Shown here one piece after another: positions 33,356 through 46,344 of a DNA stretch of 64,000 bases; position 1 is the stretch's first letter; every line of letters starts with the position of its first letter. A program made the translations under genes and the position numbers. The stretch is from Trichopria drosophilae (taxonomy: Eukaryota; Arthropoda; Insecta; Hymenoptera; Diapriidae), in NCBI GenBank assembly GCA_030407085.1, contig CM059587.1, positions 42,692,501 to 42,756,500 of the forward strand, read 5' to 3'. The notes beneath the pieces are model-generated. The model made no database searches. It was not told where the DNA came from and saw nothing but the letters and a program-made list of their open reading frames with translations.

Positions 33356-35740
33356 GTAGCATATGCAGTGCCAGCCTCGTGCTTATATTAACCCTTCTTT
33401 CACTCGGTTTTTAGATGTTTCCTTCAAACTCCACAATATATAGCTGAGCATCGAATTCCAATATCATATTCATCATCAATAGATAAAAATAGTTTGAAAA
33501 TTTTTTATTTGTTTTAATTATTTTTTTCTGTTTTTTTTTCCAGGTAAATTGCATGGAACATAACGATTAGGCTAACACAATACATTGTAAGGACCATGAC
33601 TTGAATATGAGCCGCACAATAATTCCGGGACTATTCAGAAAAGCTTTAAACGGGGTAAAGCAGATTAAGATTAAAATTAACACCCCGTCTAGGTTGGGGG
33701 ATATGAACCTTCCCGTTCTAATCCGAGTTATCCGAGCGCAGGGGAAATACAGTTTACAAGCTGCGAATCCGCGGAAATGCCGAAGTAAGTCGTCGCGCAA
33801 GAACTCTCCTGATTTGTTAGGCGAGCGTGCAACGAGATAGCGAGCTTGCAAAACACCAGAACCGCGGGAGCGCTTTCCCGCATAGAAAAAAGCTGTTCCC
33901 TAGGCGTCTCAGCATCGTGGACCATGAGTCGCGGGATACTAGGCGCACCGCCAAAGAGGGTTAAACCCCGTGCAGACGAGCAATTCGGGAGCGTCGTTTC
34001 AGCAAAACGCGCCTCAGACACAGCGGTTTCCGGTAATTCGTGCCAAGTCAGCGCAGAGCGCAAAGTCCTTGGTTAAAAGCACCGCTCGTTTACATCAATT
34101 GCCATACACGACGCGAATTACCTCCGAGGCTACGTGCGACGATTTTCATGGCCCCTCGACGGGCTGTCCGTTTTCTTTAACGACATTTGGACGCCCACGG
34201 CGAGATAAAACGGCTTTCAACCAAGAGGAAATTAATGAAATCGAGTTAAATGGGCGATGGAGACTCACCGATAGACGCTGTTGTCATAGTAAAGGAGGAT
34301 CCTCAGCGGCTGCCTGATGCTGCGCCTCTTCACCACGTGCGCTGGCTCAATATGGACACCGTGAACGACCTGCAATATTGAAAATATACATCATAATCAT
34401 ATCCTTAATACCATTTAAAATTGTCAAGTTATAATATCTAAGGTTAAAAACCACGAGGCGCGATTTTTTGTATAACCATATTGAGTCCAAAGAATTAATC
34501 CATTTAGCAACCCTAGTATCATCTACGTGCTCCCTACTCCTCGTACTCCTTACTTTCTACTCTCTCTTCAGAGAGGGTGACCAAAAGATACTAGCACAAT
34601 CATGCGGATTTCATCCACAATTTTTTTCGCATCAATGTGGTTTCACGACATTTCATCGGTGTACTTGGGTTTAAAATTAAACGAACATCAAACGCTGCTG
34701 TATATCTTTAATATAAATTGCAGTAATTTTAATTCCCTAAGTACCTATCACATGTAGTTAAATTCGTAGTTAGCATCAGAATTGCTATATTCCTCCCCGT
34801 CTCTCCGCGGGAAATTTTGTTTAAATAACAAATAAAACATACAAGTTAAAATTACCTTAATCAGTTAGTTGTTCAGTGCTGTAAGCCATGGAAATTTATG
34901 ATATAATACCGAAAAAATTATGGAGACCATGATCAGGGACTTGATCGTAAGATATGTGGAAGGAATGCACAGACAAAAAATGAGAGATGGAAAATGAATA
35001 CCTGAATACCTAAATATCTTAGTCCTGGTATAAGAAGAAAGGTACAACAACGCACTTGTGGGAGAAGGGGACCACAACCCAAAGCTTCTAAAACTCTAAT
35101 TCAAATATCTATGCAACTATCTAAGAAGAACATTATTTGTCTTCTCCATTATTCTTGGCGAATATTTACACATTTGCCAGTTAAATTTGGGTTGTTACGG
35201 CAATTGCTAATGGGTTTAAGATTTCTCTCGACAGTTTACCATAAAAAAGCAGTTGGTCAAAGCAATTTCTTTTCTGGACCTAAGTTGCCTCAACCTTCTC
35301 GGTTATTCTGTGGGCCAGTGATAACTCCAGTCCAGGATGCTATGGAGTTGTCGGAAATACATGGTAAAAACACGGATCGGTTGTCAAATCTGAATGTGTA
35401 TTAGTCAACACGGAAAAAGCCTTGGTTGGAAGTGGAACAATTTAACCATACTCCAGACAAAAAATGTTTATTGGTTAGAGCTAGAAAATTTAGCGTTCGA
35501 CATTTTTTCTCGGTTTGTACAATTATTTGGGTACTTTTGAAAGAATAGTTTTATCAAAATTATGCCAACATAGATTTTAGAAATAATGTATTCCTTTTGT
35601 AAATAAATCAGGTAATGTATATACCACAAATCTCCTAACACCCAGTCAAAGCAACTGAGGGGTTTGAACAAATAATCACCACCAGATCAGAGTTTTCATT
35701 GAAGCACCCAGTAAAAGTTAAAGCGTGAATAATCCTCGAT
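33356..35740. other. Intergenic stretch with GC-rich island 33590-34370
   Basis: Positions 33590-34370 are markedly GC- and CpG-richer than the surroundings. Open frames of 76-115 codons are present on both strands, with no recognised domain. It could hold a promoter or exons of an unrecognised gene. The rest is AT-rich and unremarkable. Confidence 0.3.
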
Positions 35741-35777
35741 CGGAAGTTTTGCCTGGAGCACTTGAGAGCTCGAATAA

Positions 35778-36128
35778 TTGGATTTCCACATCAGTAAGAT
35801 GCCGAGAAGAGCCTCGGTCGCTTCAATCGACAGACAATTTGCGAGATGGTGGTGGACAATGAAAGCGAGACGAGTTCAGCGAGGCGAAATAATAACGATA
35901 ATTGCAACAGTGTGCGACTCCGACGTGAGGCGCTTAAGAGAAGTCGATAATGAGTGCAGAGCGATAAAGCGAGCCCGCGAAGGACTGATACTCGATCAGG
36001 TTCACGCGATCGGCAACTTCAATTCGATTCGGATCGTTCCCGACGGATTCATCGACGAATTTGCATGGGAATTAAGCGTAGCCATTTTACGCTCCCGCGA
36101 CCGTTTGGAAATCCCCAACCGCATCTAG
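35778..36128 (+). CDS. Hypothetical 116-codon open frame in a GC-richer patch
   Basis: This ATG-initiated frame of 116 codons (second ATG nine bases short of residue 10) lies in DNA with higher GC than its flanks. The product is basic and Arg-rich, with a mixed hydrophobic C-terminal half (GFIDEFAWELSVAILRSRD). I recognise no family, membrane segment or signal peptide. Dependence on GC-rich sequence alone could give such a frame by chance. Low confidence as a gene. Confidence 0.15.
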   Translation: MDFHISKMPRRASVASIDRQFARWWWTMKARRVQRGEIITIIATVCDSDVRRLREVDNECRAIKRAREGLILDQVHAIGNFNSIRIVPDGFIDEFAWELSVAILRSRDRLEIPNRI

Positions 36129-38279
36129 AGTAACGTGTTGCGGGAAAATATAAACTTCCAACCTTTTTAATTGCCAAACATTATATGCAAGAATAAAACA
36201 TAAATTCCAGCATACACAAATAAACATTTGTAATTATAATTCAAGTTATTTATCGTTTGCCGCTTGTTAATGCAACTGATCTTTTTTAACTGTACAGGAA
36301 CGCACAGACCTCTATGTCCACATGACCAAATACAAAACAATTTATCACCAGATATTTCATAATGATGTGAATAGCTCTAGTATTAACATTTTTGTGCAAG
36401 GATGTTATATCTTGATTATTGTAATTTTGGCTTTCTTGAGTTTTTTTTTGTCATTGTAACGCGATGTTATTGATTCAGATTATATTGTTTTGGAAAAATT
36501 TAGGATAGTTTAAAAGCCTCTTGTTATAAACAACAAATTGCGAGTTTCTTAATATAATCCAATTCATTTGGGTCTAGTTTGGTCGTTTTGTAGTTTTAAA
36601 ACACATAACCTTGAAGGAAAATATGAGCAGATTGATTGGCCATTACCCAGAATATAGATAGTTTTGCTGCCCAATATTTGTTTCCTAATTTCTAGCAAAA
36701 AACGGGACATTTACCTAAGTAATTAACCTTCTCGACGTTCATGACATCACATTAGATATCTCTATTCGTATTCGCTATATTTTAGTGCAAAAAACATCGA
36801 TTGCAACTGTAGAAATATGGATAAAACTTGCTTGGTGCGGAGGTTATCAGATTATATTTCTCTGGAAATGGGGGTTTTGTTTGTGGCAAACTATGTATGT
36901 TAATTTGTATATAAAAAGTTCTATTGAATTTGCGAATGTGTTGTCTGGACAAATAAGTTAAGGTCAAAACAAACTCCCACATGCAATGTAAGCTATTTAT
37001 TAAATAAATTTGGGCATTTTGCAATCATATCAACATCTATAGGTTAACGTGGATATTCCTATTTACATTCTGTCGCAAACACCCGGTATACTCTTGCAAT
37101 TAAATATAATTATAACCACACAATTGTGCGATATAATTACATAAAATGGACATGTATTAATTATTAACTTTCTTTGACATATATACATATGCAGATATCT
37201 CGTCATTTCCAAATAGTACCTAACCTATGTAGATCCATAAAATCTGCAATTACGATTGACGAGTTATTGGCCATTTTCTACCCGGTGCTATATACCTTAA
37301 TTTAAATACAGTTTTAATACTAGAAAATAGCCAACTCTCTGGCATTATATTCGAACGTTTTTGGGCATCAGTAATCGCTAGTTCATCATTACATGAGCAT
37401 AACATTACTACAAGAAAACCGGCCAGAATTCAGCGAAAATGTTGGTCATAATGTACCTATTAGCCGATAATAATGGCCACAAACCTGGCAAAAAGTGGTC
37501 AATTTTTCCACGAGGGAACTTAGCCACAAAATGGACTGTATTCAATAAAAGTGGACAAAATTCCTGTTAGGATTCCTTATAGATGAAACATTAATGACCG
37601 TCATAAAAAGCGACCATTCAAAAGGAAATGTGGTTTTCATTATTTTCATCCCGAAAAGAAACACCCATGCAAACTCACACCTTATTTACAAAACAAGATA
37701 TTGCCGAAAAGGTGACGTATTTTTCTTGCGGATGGCAGATTATAATAATATTAAGACTAATCATTCGGAAAAATAAATGTTTGTTTTACACCAATTGTTT
37801 ACATTTCAAACTTTAAAGAACTAAATGCTGCAATTTAAAAAACTCGCACGATTTGTGAGGTGTAACGAGCCTTGTTGGCGCACCGCAGATCTGATTAGGT
37901 TTGGGCACGTATCCACCGAAAGGGATGACGAAAGTAATAAAAATGTTAACATTGTTAAACTCAGTAACTACATTTACTTTTGTGTATTTTTAAGCGATAG
38001 TAATTAACCAGTGTCGGTCGAAAATAGTACTATAATATAGGGGATATTCAGTCGAATAGATCTATTAAAAATCCTGATTAATATCTTATTATTTAATCCA
38101 TTGTCTGTCGAAATTATTGGACTGTTAGGGCCAAAACTATTTTAAAAACATTCAATACCCAATCATGTCAGATTAATATTTAAAAAATGTGCAATAAATA
38201 CATCCCTCTTGCTAGAGAATGTATGATTAAATGAGATGACACAAACCCGATCTCGTATTAAGTTGTGGAGATATTTGGC
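36129..38279. other. AT-rich intergenic stretch
   Basis: No gene or clear element boundaries. A GGCCA-containing patch at 37420-37530 may be an old repeat. Confidence 0.3.
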
Positions 38280-39068
38280 CAAAATGAGAGAAGCACGTAC
38301 GTCAACATCAGCTCAGTTTCTACAGTAGAAATAATTTTTTTATTTTTTGGAAAATACGTTCCGACTATTTTGAGGTGTGCTCTATCGATTCTCGTCGATC
38401 AAATGGCCAAAAAACGACTATTTCTGCAAACATTTTTAAAAATAAAAAAAAATGCCATGTTTTTTAGGTCGTTTTTTTCACGTTCTTCTCCACCGAAACG
38501 GATTCTAATGAATGAAATGCATGTATAAAAAGTGATCCCAATTGTTGAACATAAATAATATACTAATAAAATATTTGTTAGAAGCAATGACCGATTCAAA
38601 ATGGCCGCTAAACGAAGGATGTTTTATCAAAATCGCGGATTCAATATGCCCTCCGGTACACGGCATTGAATTTTATACACACTTCACCTTCGTTAATTAA
38701 TAATTTTGACAAAATTTGCTTCGTTCCGTGGTCATTTTCAATCGGCCATTGCTTCTAAAAACTATTCTATTAGTATATTATTTATGTTCAACAATCGGGA
38801 TCACTTTTTATATATACATTTCATTGATTATAATCCGTTTCGATGAAGCAAATCGTGAAAAATAAAAAAAAAATGACCTCAAAAAACATGACAATTTCTT
38901 TTTATTTTGCTAAATTGTTGCAGAAACAGTCGTTTTTTGCCATTTTCTCGAAGTGAATCGATAGAGCACATTTCAAAATTGTCGGAAATATATTTTCAAA
39001 AAATTAAACGAAATTCTTTCTACTGCAGAACTGAGCTGATGTTGACGTACCAGCTTCTCTCATTTTGG
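38280..39068. repeat. Large hairpin: about 355-bp inverted arms with 68-bp loop
   Basis: The left arm 38280-38633 and the reverse complement of the right arm 38702-39068 align over their whole length, about 85 percent by eye. Shared blocks include CCAAAATGAGAGAAG, TACGTCAACATCAGCTCAGT, GTGCTCTATCGATTC, GAACATAAATAATATACTAA and GAAGCAATG. No short terminal repeat or target duplication is apparent. The open frames of 87 and 91 codons are the two arms read on opposite sides and are not proteins. Confidence 0.85.
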
Positions 39069-40647
39069 AAAAAAAGGGTTAAACAAATACAAAGATACCC
39101 AATGTCATTTAAATTGGTAATGTTAACTTTGAAGTTTGGGTACACCAGGTTTGTAATCAGACATCAGACGATATCTGGGTAACCTGGGAAAAATGAATCT
39201 GACCAATGCTGGAAAAGCATTCTGCTATATTGGATCCGTCATAGACACGTTTGTTTGTATTTTGCGGTTATAGTCGTTCTTGACAGCTGAGAGGATAAAC
39301 ATATGTATATTATTTAAATATTTTCTTTCGGGTATAATGATACACGTGCAAGAGAATAAACCGGGGTAAAATTTGTTCGATCACCATCAGGGAACGTGAA
39401 AGTACTAAGAAATAGTGGATTTAATACCGTCCCGAAGTTTCGGAGTGAGCAAAACAAGCGAGATGCCCACGCCAACCTTAGCTTTTAATTAATTTCCTGA
39501 CAAGTTTTATCCAATTTAAGTAGGACACAAAACTTTGCGACTTGCAAACAGCATCGAAAGGACTCGAGTCAAATATTTTTATTACAGTTGAAGAGGAATT
39601 TGTGAAAAAGTTGAGATGAATGAATAAATGAAAATTAAAGTTTCGCAGGCTATCAAAGTTGCTATCCAAGTTCGAAGCGGAAAAGCGGTTATGCATAAAT
39701 TATGATTGTCCGTGGCGCCGAGTTATCGCTGCCGAAGAAAGAGCTGCTCTCCCCGAAGTATTCGACCTTTCCATACGACCAGCATGCGGCTGCATATCCT
39801 TTCAGAGGTTTTGCCTTTTATCCCGCTCTATATCCTCTTAAGATATCGTATTACCGTTAAGGAGCTTTTCGCAGGCGAGGCGACCGCGCGTTGTCTTGCA
39901 CGACGTAAACTCGTGCAAGTCGAAAACTATCTGGGATTAAAATTTGGCTGGATTCCCAGTCCTTACCAACGGCGAGCCACGGAGTTCAAATTTGCATCGC
40001 AAATGCCACGTCGTCGAAACGAACTGAGTCGATTAATTCGTAATCGAGAATTTTTCCCCGTTCATTGCTTTGTTGTTTTCCTTAATATCTTTATGGGCTT
40101 TGAGAGTTTGAACGTTTCAACGATATTCAACAAACTTTGGAGGAAGAAGATATTTATTTGATGATACGTTTTTCAAGTGTGTTTGTTATGCCAATGTGAT
40201 AATTATGAATGAATAAGATATTCATGGCAATGTTTTATAAAAATTGGAAATTGTTAAAAAGTGAATAAGTAATTTTTATTTAGATTATTGACATTGAGAG
40301 TTTCGAGTTCCTGAGTTCCTTAGTAACAATAATCACCATGCTGCTTGCCCCTGGGCACCCACCTAACTAAGTTCAACACGTCAGGTAGTTACTTTCGCAT
40401 ATAACAGTTTCCCTCAATAAACATTATTCCAGTCTGGATAGAATAATCTTCCATAAGGACGGTTGTAACGAGACAAGAAAATCAACTAGTTATCGCTCAA
40501 TCCTAATAAATGGAATTTTTGAAATAAATATATACTATATAAGTGTAGTAATGTGCAGAATTTGTGGACATATGGATGTCGACAAAATTACGTGTTAACA
40601 TAATTTTTCAATTGACGAAACTCATGGTCATAAAATGCTTTTTTATA
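39069..40647. other. Intergenic stretch with GC-richer patch 39690-40030
   Basis: A 151-codon open frame (39706-40161) spans the patch. It is Arg-rich, with no recognisable domain, and overlaps another frame. A gene is possible but not supported. Confidence 0.25.
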
Positions 40648-40963
40648 CAGTACAACCCTCTTTTAACGCCACCCCCGTTTACTGACATAGTCTGTTTACC
40701 GACACTGAGGTCATCCCTTTTAACGACAATGAAGCCATTCTCTTCATCCCCACCAGGCTCAAATAGTTGCCCTATAATCGTCTGTGATTGGCGAGTTGCA
40801 AGTCGCACGTGACGCCATTTCACACGAACGCTGTGGAAAGCACGCACACGTGCAATCCGATGGGCGTAGTGGGGAGCATTCTTTCCTTACCGGCATGTCG
40901 TTAAACGGGGGTATGAGGGGAAGACACGGAACGGACCTATGTCGTTAAAAAGGGGTTGTATTT
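40648..40963. mobile_element. pogo/Tigger-type MITE, about 315 bp
   Basis: The left end CAGTACAACCCTCTTTTAAC is preceded by TA. The right end on the minus strand is ATACAACCCCTTTTTAACG. Both then carry a GTTTA(C/A)(T/C)GACAT-like block. These match the CAGTAYAACCY..TTAACG ends typical of pogo/Tigger derivatives. The last bases of the right end are worn. Confidence 0.75.
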
Positions 40964-41924
40964 AAATTAGTCAACAGGAACTCTATAGGCCTCAACTATA
41001 GAAATTGTAAATAGTTTTGTGAGAAATAACTATGTTCATATGTACCGGCGTAGATTTGAAGCAATATTAGCAAACGTTAATTAAATATTACACCATGACC
41101 CGTTATAGTCACACACGACTGTACGATGCATTAATTTTAATGTTTTCTTATAAGGATTTCATACAACACACTTGCTTGAAAGGCCGGGATATTATATAAA
41201 ATATAAAATTTCGATATTGCGTTAGTCCCAGGTATTTTAATTTGCTTTCTTTTTGTCAAATGTTCAAAGACAAAGTGAAGAAAATCACGCTGGAGCCATG
41301 TTTTATTGAAATTTTGGCCTTTCGGTGTGTTGATTTTCGGAACTTTGTTCCCCAGTCTGCTTGAGAATATCCACAGGTCCCCTACGGGTTATCCAATTGC
41401 CGCTTTTGTCAATCTATTGTTGTTTTTAGAACATGAAGACGTAGCGTAACTTACTGGATTATGAAAAGAAAACCTATGGATGTCCTGAGGCCCACCAGGA
41501 TCAATCACCAAAAACTTAATATTTTCCTTCAATTTTTGAGCCAATGTTGTTTTATGTACCTATGTGCAAATCGTATAATTCATGTTCAGTTTATCAATCC
41601 TTATTTTAAATTTTCCAAACCGCTTGAGGTTTTTCATCATTCTGAATGCCATCAGTCTGATAGAGACAACGAAAAAAAAAACATTAAATAGAGGGAGGCG
41701 AAAACTTAAAATAAAGGAAGAACGTAATATAATAAGAGTTAATATAAGGGTTGACCTACTGTAGTAGATTTAAAAACTTTGTGTACCGTTACATTTATTT
41801 TTTATATATATTTATTTAAATATCTTTCAAAACGATACCATGCTCGACCTTCTTTAGACGTTAAGTTCTTCATTCGTTCCTCATTAATCTTTCAAATGAC
41901 GTGCATAATAATTCTGTATAGTTT
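40964..41924. other. Intergenic stretch without recognised gene
   Basis: No feature is supported. Confidence 0.35.
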
Positions 41925-42453
41925 TCAACATTTATGAATAAACAACTCTGGGAAGTTGTATCTCTTAGTTACGTAACTTTGAGATCCAGGATCCAGCATA
42001 GCAATCTTTGCCGTAGTGATATTTGCACTGATATAAATTACCTCTAAATGGAGAAACTCGTCCGGATTTGGCCGCTTAACTTGGAGAATCCCGTCGCCAC
42101 TTGGAGTCACCGTGGACGATTGTTCTGGACTGTGAATTAACGCGAGCACGAAATTGCACTCTGCCTCTTGTTGACGCGGCTCAATTTCAGGCTGAAACAG
42201 TGTCCAAGTTCCAGGACACATAACCACCACCGCGAATTTAGCAAAGCACTCTTCAAGAAATCCTTGCGAACTGTGTATCCCGAGAATAGCTTCGATGGCG
42301 TCTAAATCGCTGCCGCAATTCCTAAACCACAGGAGCTTGGCTTGTTCGGGTCGGCAGACCCTTTAAGCGCCCTTGGACCATTTGGCTCGTGTCTCCTTCA
42401 TGGCTCTCGAAGGTGTATCGAAATTTCAACGACGATTTTTTAGCGTCCTCCAT
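41925..42453 (-). pseudogene. Unidentified coding-like frame with one probable frameshift
   Basis: On the minus strand an ATG at 42453 opens 43 codons, to a stop at 42322. A second frame, open from 42362 to a stop at 41925 (145 codons), overlaps it by about 40 bases. Both have protein-like composition, unlike the Lys/Asn/Ile/Phe-rich frames typical of this DNA: acidic and aromatic residues are spread through (for example SDLDAIEAILGIH and FLEECFAKF) and there is no low complexity. A single one-base shift in the 42322-42362 overlap would give one protein of about 175-190 residues. I do not recognise the family. It could be a decayed host gene, a retrocopy, or an integrated viral gene fragment. 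No poly(A) tail or splice sites were identified. Confidence 0.4.
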
Positions 42454-42728
42454 TCAGTCGCCCATTGAAAGGGAATGCTCGTCAATAACAGATAAATGCG
42501 GATAATTGCGGATATCTATCTTCCTTCTTCCTCGTCGATTTAGCGTTCTCTCTTCCTTACTTTTCTATTTTATTTCAAACCATAAATTTTATCGATATCA
42601 ATGCAAATGATATCGTTGTGATTTGACTAAAATATTTTATCTCCCTGAATGACGTTTTCTGAAGTCCCTTTCAGAACCCGAAGGGCCTGTTACTAAGGAA
42701 TTTTTCTGGTCGCAATTTTGAAGCCGAC

Positions 42729-43003
42729 GGACTAAACCGCATAGCGGCGCATCGAGCAACTTGTGCCTCCTTCCACAATGCCGACTGTGCTCGTTTCGTC
42801 CTTGGATTCTTCCTTCCGTCTGAATTACGCGTTACGAATGGGGTTAGGCAGAATAAATGACGAGAGGGGAAGGAAATATAGCTTTAGGGGAATGGGAAGA
42901 ACAGATAAGCAAGTAGCGGGGGCCACAAGATGCTTGGGGTTACATCGTGCAGCAAGGTTCCTCCCTTCGAAACTTGCCTCAAAATAGGTAGCACAAGTTT
43001 CCA
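42729..43003 (+). repeat. Dispersed repeat, copy 2 (partner at 33073-33355)
   Basis: This is the second copy of the repeat described at 33073-33355, in the same orientation. It starts ACTAAACCGCATAGCGGCGC and ends AAAATAGGTAGCACAAGTTT. Confidence 0.65.
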
Positions 43004-45386
43004 TAGAGCAGAATATACAGCATATACATCATTAGACTTGTGGGAATCCCTTAAGTAACTGGAGTGGTCGATATAAACATCCAATGTTAATTTAATATAT
43101 CCAAATCGAGAAGAAATTACATATGCTATTAAGCCAGCGTCCAATTTAAAGTGTTTTTATGTCTTCTCGACAATTATTCAGAAGATTAATCCATGATTTA
43201 CAATTATTTTCGTTAAAATTTTGCAAGTTTCTGTTTTAATTTAGACACGTATACTTTACATTTCACCTATGTAACTTATACTCTTAAACATATTCGGTAT
43301 TGGTTTTACATTTGGACACTCTGGAATAACAACTGATAAGCGTTTTTCTCAGTATTTACATATTCATTAGTGCCTTTGAGAGCAATTTTCGCGTTTTAAA
43401 ACAAGTTTCAGAGCTCGCAAATCATCAACGGTAAAGTAAAAAATATAGTGCACGCTCCCGCTGACGGGAAAAGAATAGACAATACTGATCTCCTAACAAA
43501 GAAAATTCTCAATGTCGTTTCGTTCTAGGTGGGAATAACGTGAGTTGCGAAATGCCCTGCAGCGTCACTTCTCTAAATTGCGATACTCCTTGCCCTTTCG
43601 AGGAAAAGCGAGATAAAAAATATGCCCAGATAGAGAGAGGAGAAAATTTTCATGCTTCGTGAAAACCGTTTCTTCTATCTCTTGCGTTTTCAATGTACAC
43701 TCACCGTACTCTGAATTTTTCTTTAAACTGAACGTTACAGCTTGAAAACGTTTCTAAAGCACTTTCAATCCCGCCCTGCTTAAAAGCGCACAATTATTGC
43801 GAGTGGATATACAACTGCAATACATAGTATGTTTAAGAATTTATGCTGATTTCACAATTGTACTTGGTATACGCATTTATAGAGCATAAGAATATAATCA
43901 CGTTACTAGAACTAATAAACCTATTACAAATAAAATGATATATGGTATTTAAAATTTGTAGCTTTGATAATGTGTTAATTCTTGTAATAATGAACTATCA
44001 TAATTGACATTAATTTTGCTGAATATTCGCATGTTGTCAAACATTAAAGTATATAGTGATTCGTAATTAGATTAATACTCGTAATGAAATATTACTATTA
44101 TTATGAAAGTAAAAGTGACGATGTTTCTGAGAGAGCAGAAGAATTTAATTACGCCTTAGTGCTCACGAACTGGTGAGAAGTTCTTCTTCAATTGTTGATG
44201 GATACACAGAATTCATTGTTTTTAAATAAATAAACAGTGTGCTCTTGCAATAGCGCCTACATCGTTAGAACGGGTAAAGGCATGTAATTAAACAAATTAT
44301 AAATTCTTGAATTGGAGCAGTGATGATACATGAAATGCCTGCAAAAGAAAGTTTCTGGAAAATACTTAGCAAATTATACATGGCACTAAGAAATTATATT
44401 TACTCCTAAAAACTTGCTAAATAAATATTTTATTTTTATGAATATGAATCAGTTCTTAAAAATCTTCATGACACGTGCTTTGTATCTAATATATGATAAC
44501 TTTAGTCAAAGTATTAATTTAAACAATTTTGTAATTCATATCTTGACATTTGGATATCTCTGAAATTAATTTTCTAAATGGATTAATTTAGGATCATCGA
44601 ATAGAACGGAAATAGGAGATGCACACACTCTTGGACACAGAAAGTACAAGGAAAGGCTTGATCTATGATGAAAGTTCGCCTCGAGGATTTGAAGACATTA
44701 TCTGCTCTCCTACAGTAGTAATTGATGATGGTAATTTCGTTAAGAAATAAATTTATTACGGCGAGGCTCCTTAGTAGCTAAGAGACGCGCATCGCGTGGA
44801 ATCTTCGTATCTCGGATATCCGCCCTGCACTCGCCCCAAAGTGTTACTTTCTTTGTTCTCCCTGAGATAAGGCACATAAACGAATAACGTGTAAGATATT
44901 CGCCATTAGTATTTATCTATCTAACAACGAAAAGACTTACTCAGTAAGTAAATTAATTGCTGTGTAATATATAATGCAATTTCTTACATTTCTTAATGAA
45001 AGTATTTGAATAAAAATAGTTCTTTGGTCATAAAATTTGCATTTGTTCATGCATGACATTCGTTTCAATAATTGTGAGCAATTATTATCTTCTTCAATTT
45101 TGTTCTCTTTCTTATGTTGATTAGTAAACATGGTGATTTGTACATATAATGTAGCTTTTGATAAAACATAAACTCGTATAGTCGTCAAAAGTGTACCCTT
45201 TGTCGTATTAGTAAACTAACGAATAGTTGTAGCACTAGATACATGGGTACACCTATTAAACAAAAAGAAATAAATGCGAAAAGTAGGAGAAAAATTACCT
45301 TTTCCCCTTTCACGATCTGTCACTCAAAAACGTATGATTTTAGACGAGTGTCTTCAAACATGCATTACAATGCCCGAAAAAATTGA
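43004..45386. other. Intergenic stretch without recognised gene
   Basis: Mildly GC-richer at 43540-43620 and 44750-44830. No coding or RNA feature is supported. Confidence 0.35.
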
Positions 45387-45640
45387 GTTTTGTCTGTCTT
45401 TGTCAAGCTAAGTATCATTCCTGACATATTTTTTCGTTCTGAACACGATGACGCTAGGAGAATTTTGCTGTCACGTCACACTTTGGAGAAAACTGAGGTC
45501 AAATATGGTTAAAAAATCAGGTTAAATTTAACCACGTTTTTCTCAAAAATGTGACGTCATAGCGAAATTCCGCTGGCGTCACCATTTTCAGCCCGAAAAA
45601 ATATTTCAGAAATGATACTTCGCTTGTAAAAGGCAAAATC
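45387..45640. mobile_element. Foldback MITE, about 250 bp
   Basis: Arms of about 100 bp are inverted copies. The left arm includes AAGTATCATTCCTGACATAT then TTTTTCG, GATGACGC, TCACGTCACA. The right arm, on the minus strand, reads AAGTATCATTTCTGAAATAT, TTTTTCGG, GGTGACGCCAGCGGAATTTC, TGACGTCACA. The centre is a short ACTGAGGTCAAATATGG loop region. Confidence 0.75.
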
Positions 45641-45865
45641 AGTATCGGACAGTGTTATTGGGCTTGAAAAAGTATACTGAATAAGAGGTGAAATATTCAT
45701 ATATGGACAAATTACTTCGACCCAGACCATAGGTTTGGCGAATTATTGAATTTGGTCAGTTCCCGCCAAAAAATTACCCTATAGTTTTTCATCAAATTTC
45801 GACGTTTCAGGCCCTAAGGAACCCAAAGCAACAATAAAAAAATTGGTGTCCGTTAGGTTGTACGT

Positions 45866-45884
45866 CCGTCCGTCCGTCCGTCCA
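45866..45884. repeat. (GTCC)n microsatellite
   Basis: Tandem GTCC units read directly. Confidence 0.75.
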
Positions 45885-46344
45885 TGGGCAAAATTTTGTA
45901 TACGCGATATCTGGCGACTGGCAGGACGAATTTAAAAAGTACAAACGGATTTGGGTTTCTCTTGGCCAAACTTAGATCTGATTAGTTTCTGGAGACAATG
46001 CATACTAGATTATGGGGACGTTTAACAAAAAAATGCTCAAAAAACCCGTTTTTTCCATTTTTTAACAAAAAAATTTTTCAAACAAAAAAATATAGAACAT
46101 CGAATTCTCTACTAAAAATGTTGTATTCATTTCTTCGTAAAATCAACGATAATGCCGTAAAACACGGAAACCGAAGTATCCCACATATAAAAAAATTTAT
46201 TTCCTGCAACCCGACCTGTCAAAAACTCGACTAAACCGCGTTTTTTTAAGCATCAATGTGAACAAGACGTGCTCATTTATCAGTGCTTCGGCTGACCTGC
46301 GGTCGGGGTCGAAGTTTTGAAAATGCTGATTTTCAATTTTAATA

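Noticed and set aside
38265..39182. 87- and 91-codon open frames
   Set aside because: They lie on the two arms of one inverted repeat in different reading phases; neither is conserved as protein between the arms.
40608..40847. Overlapping 79- and 82-codon frames on opposite strands
   Set aside because: They fall largely within the pogo/Tigger-type MITE, whose GC-richer sequence gives open frames in both directions.
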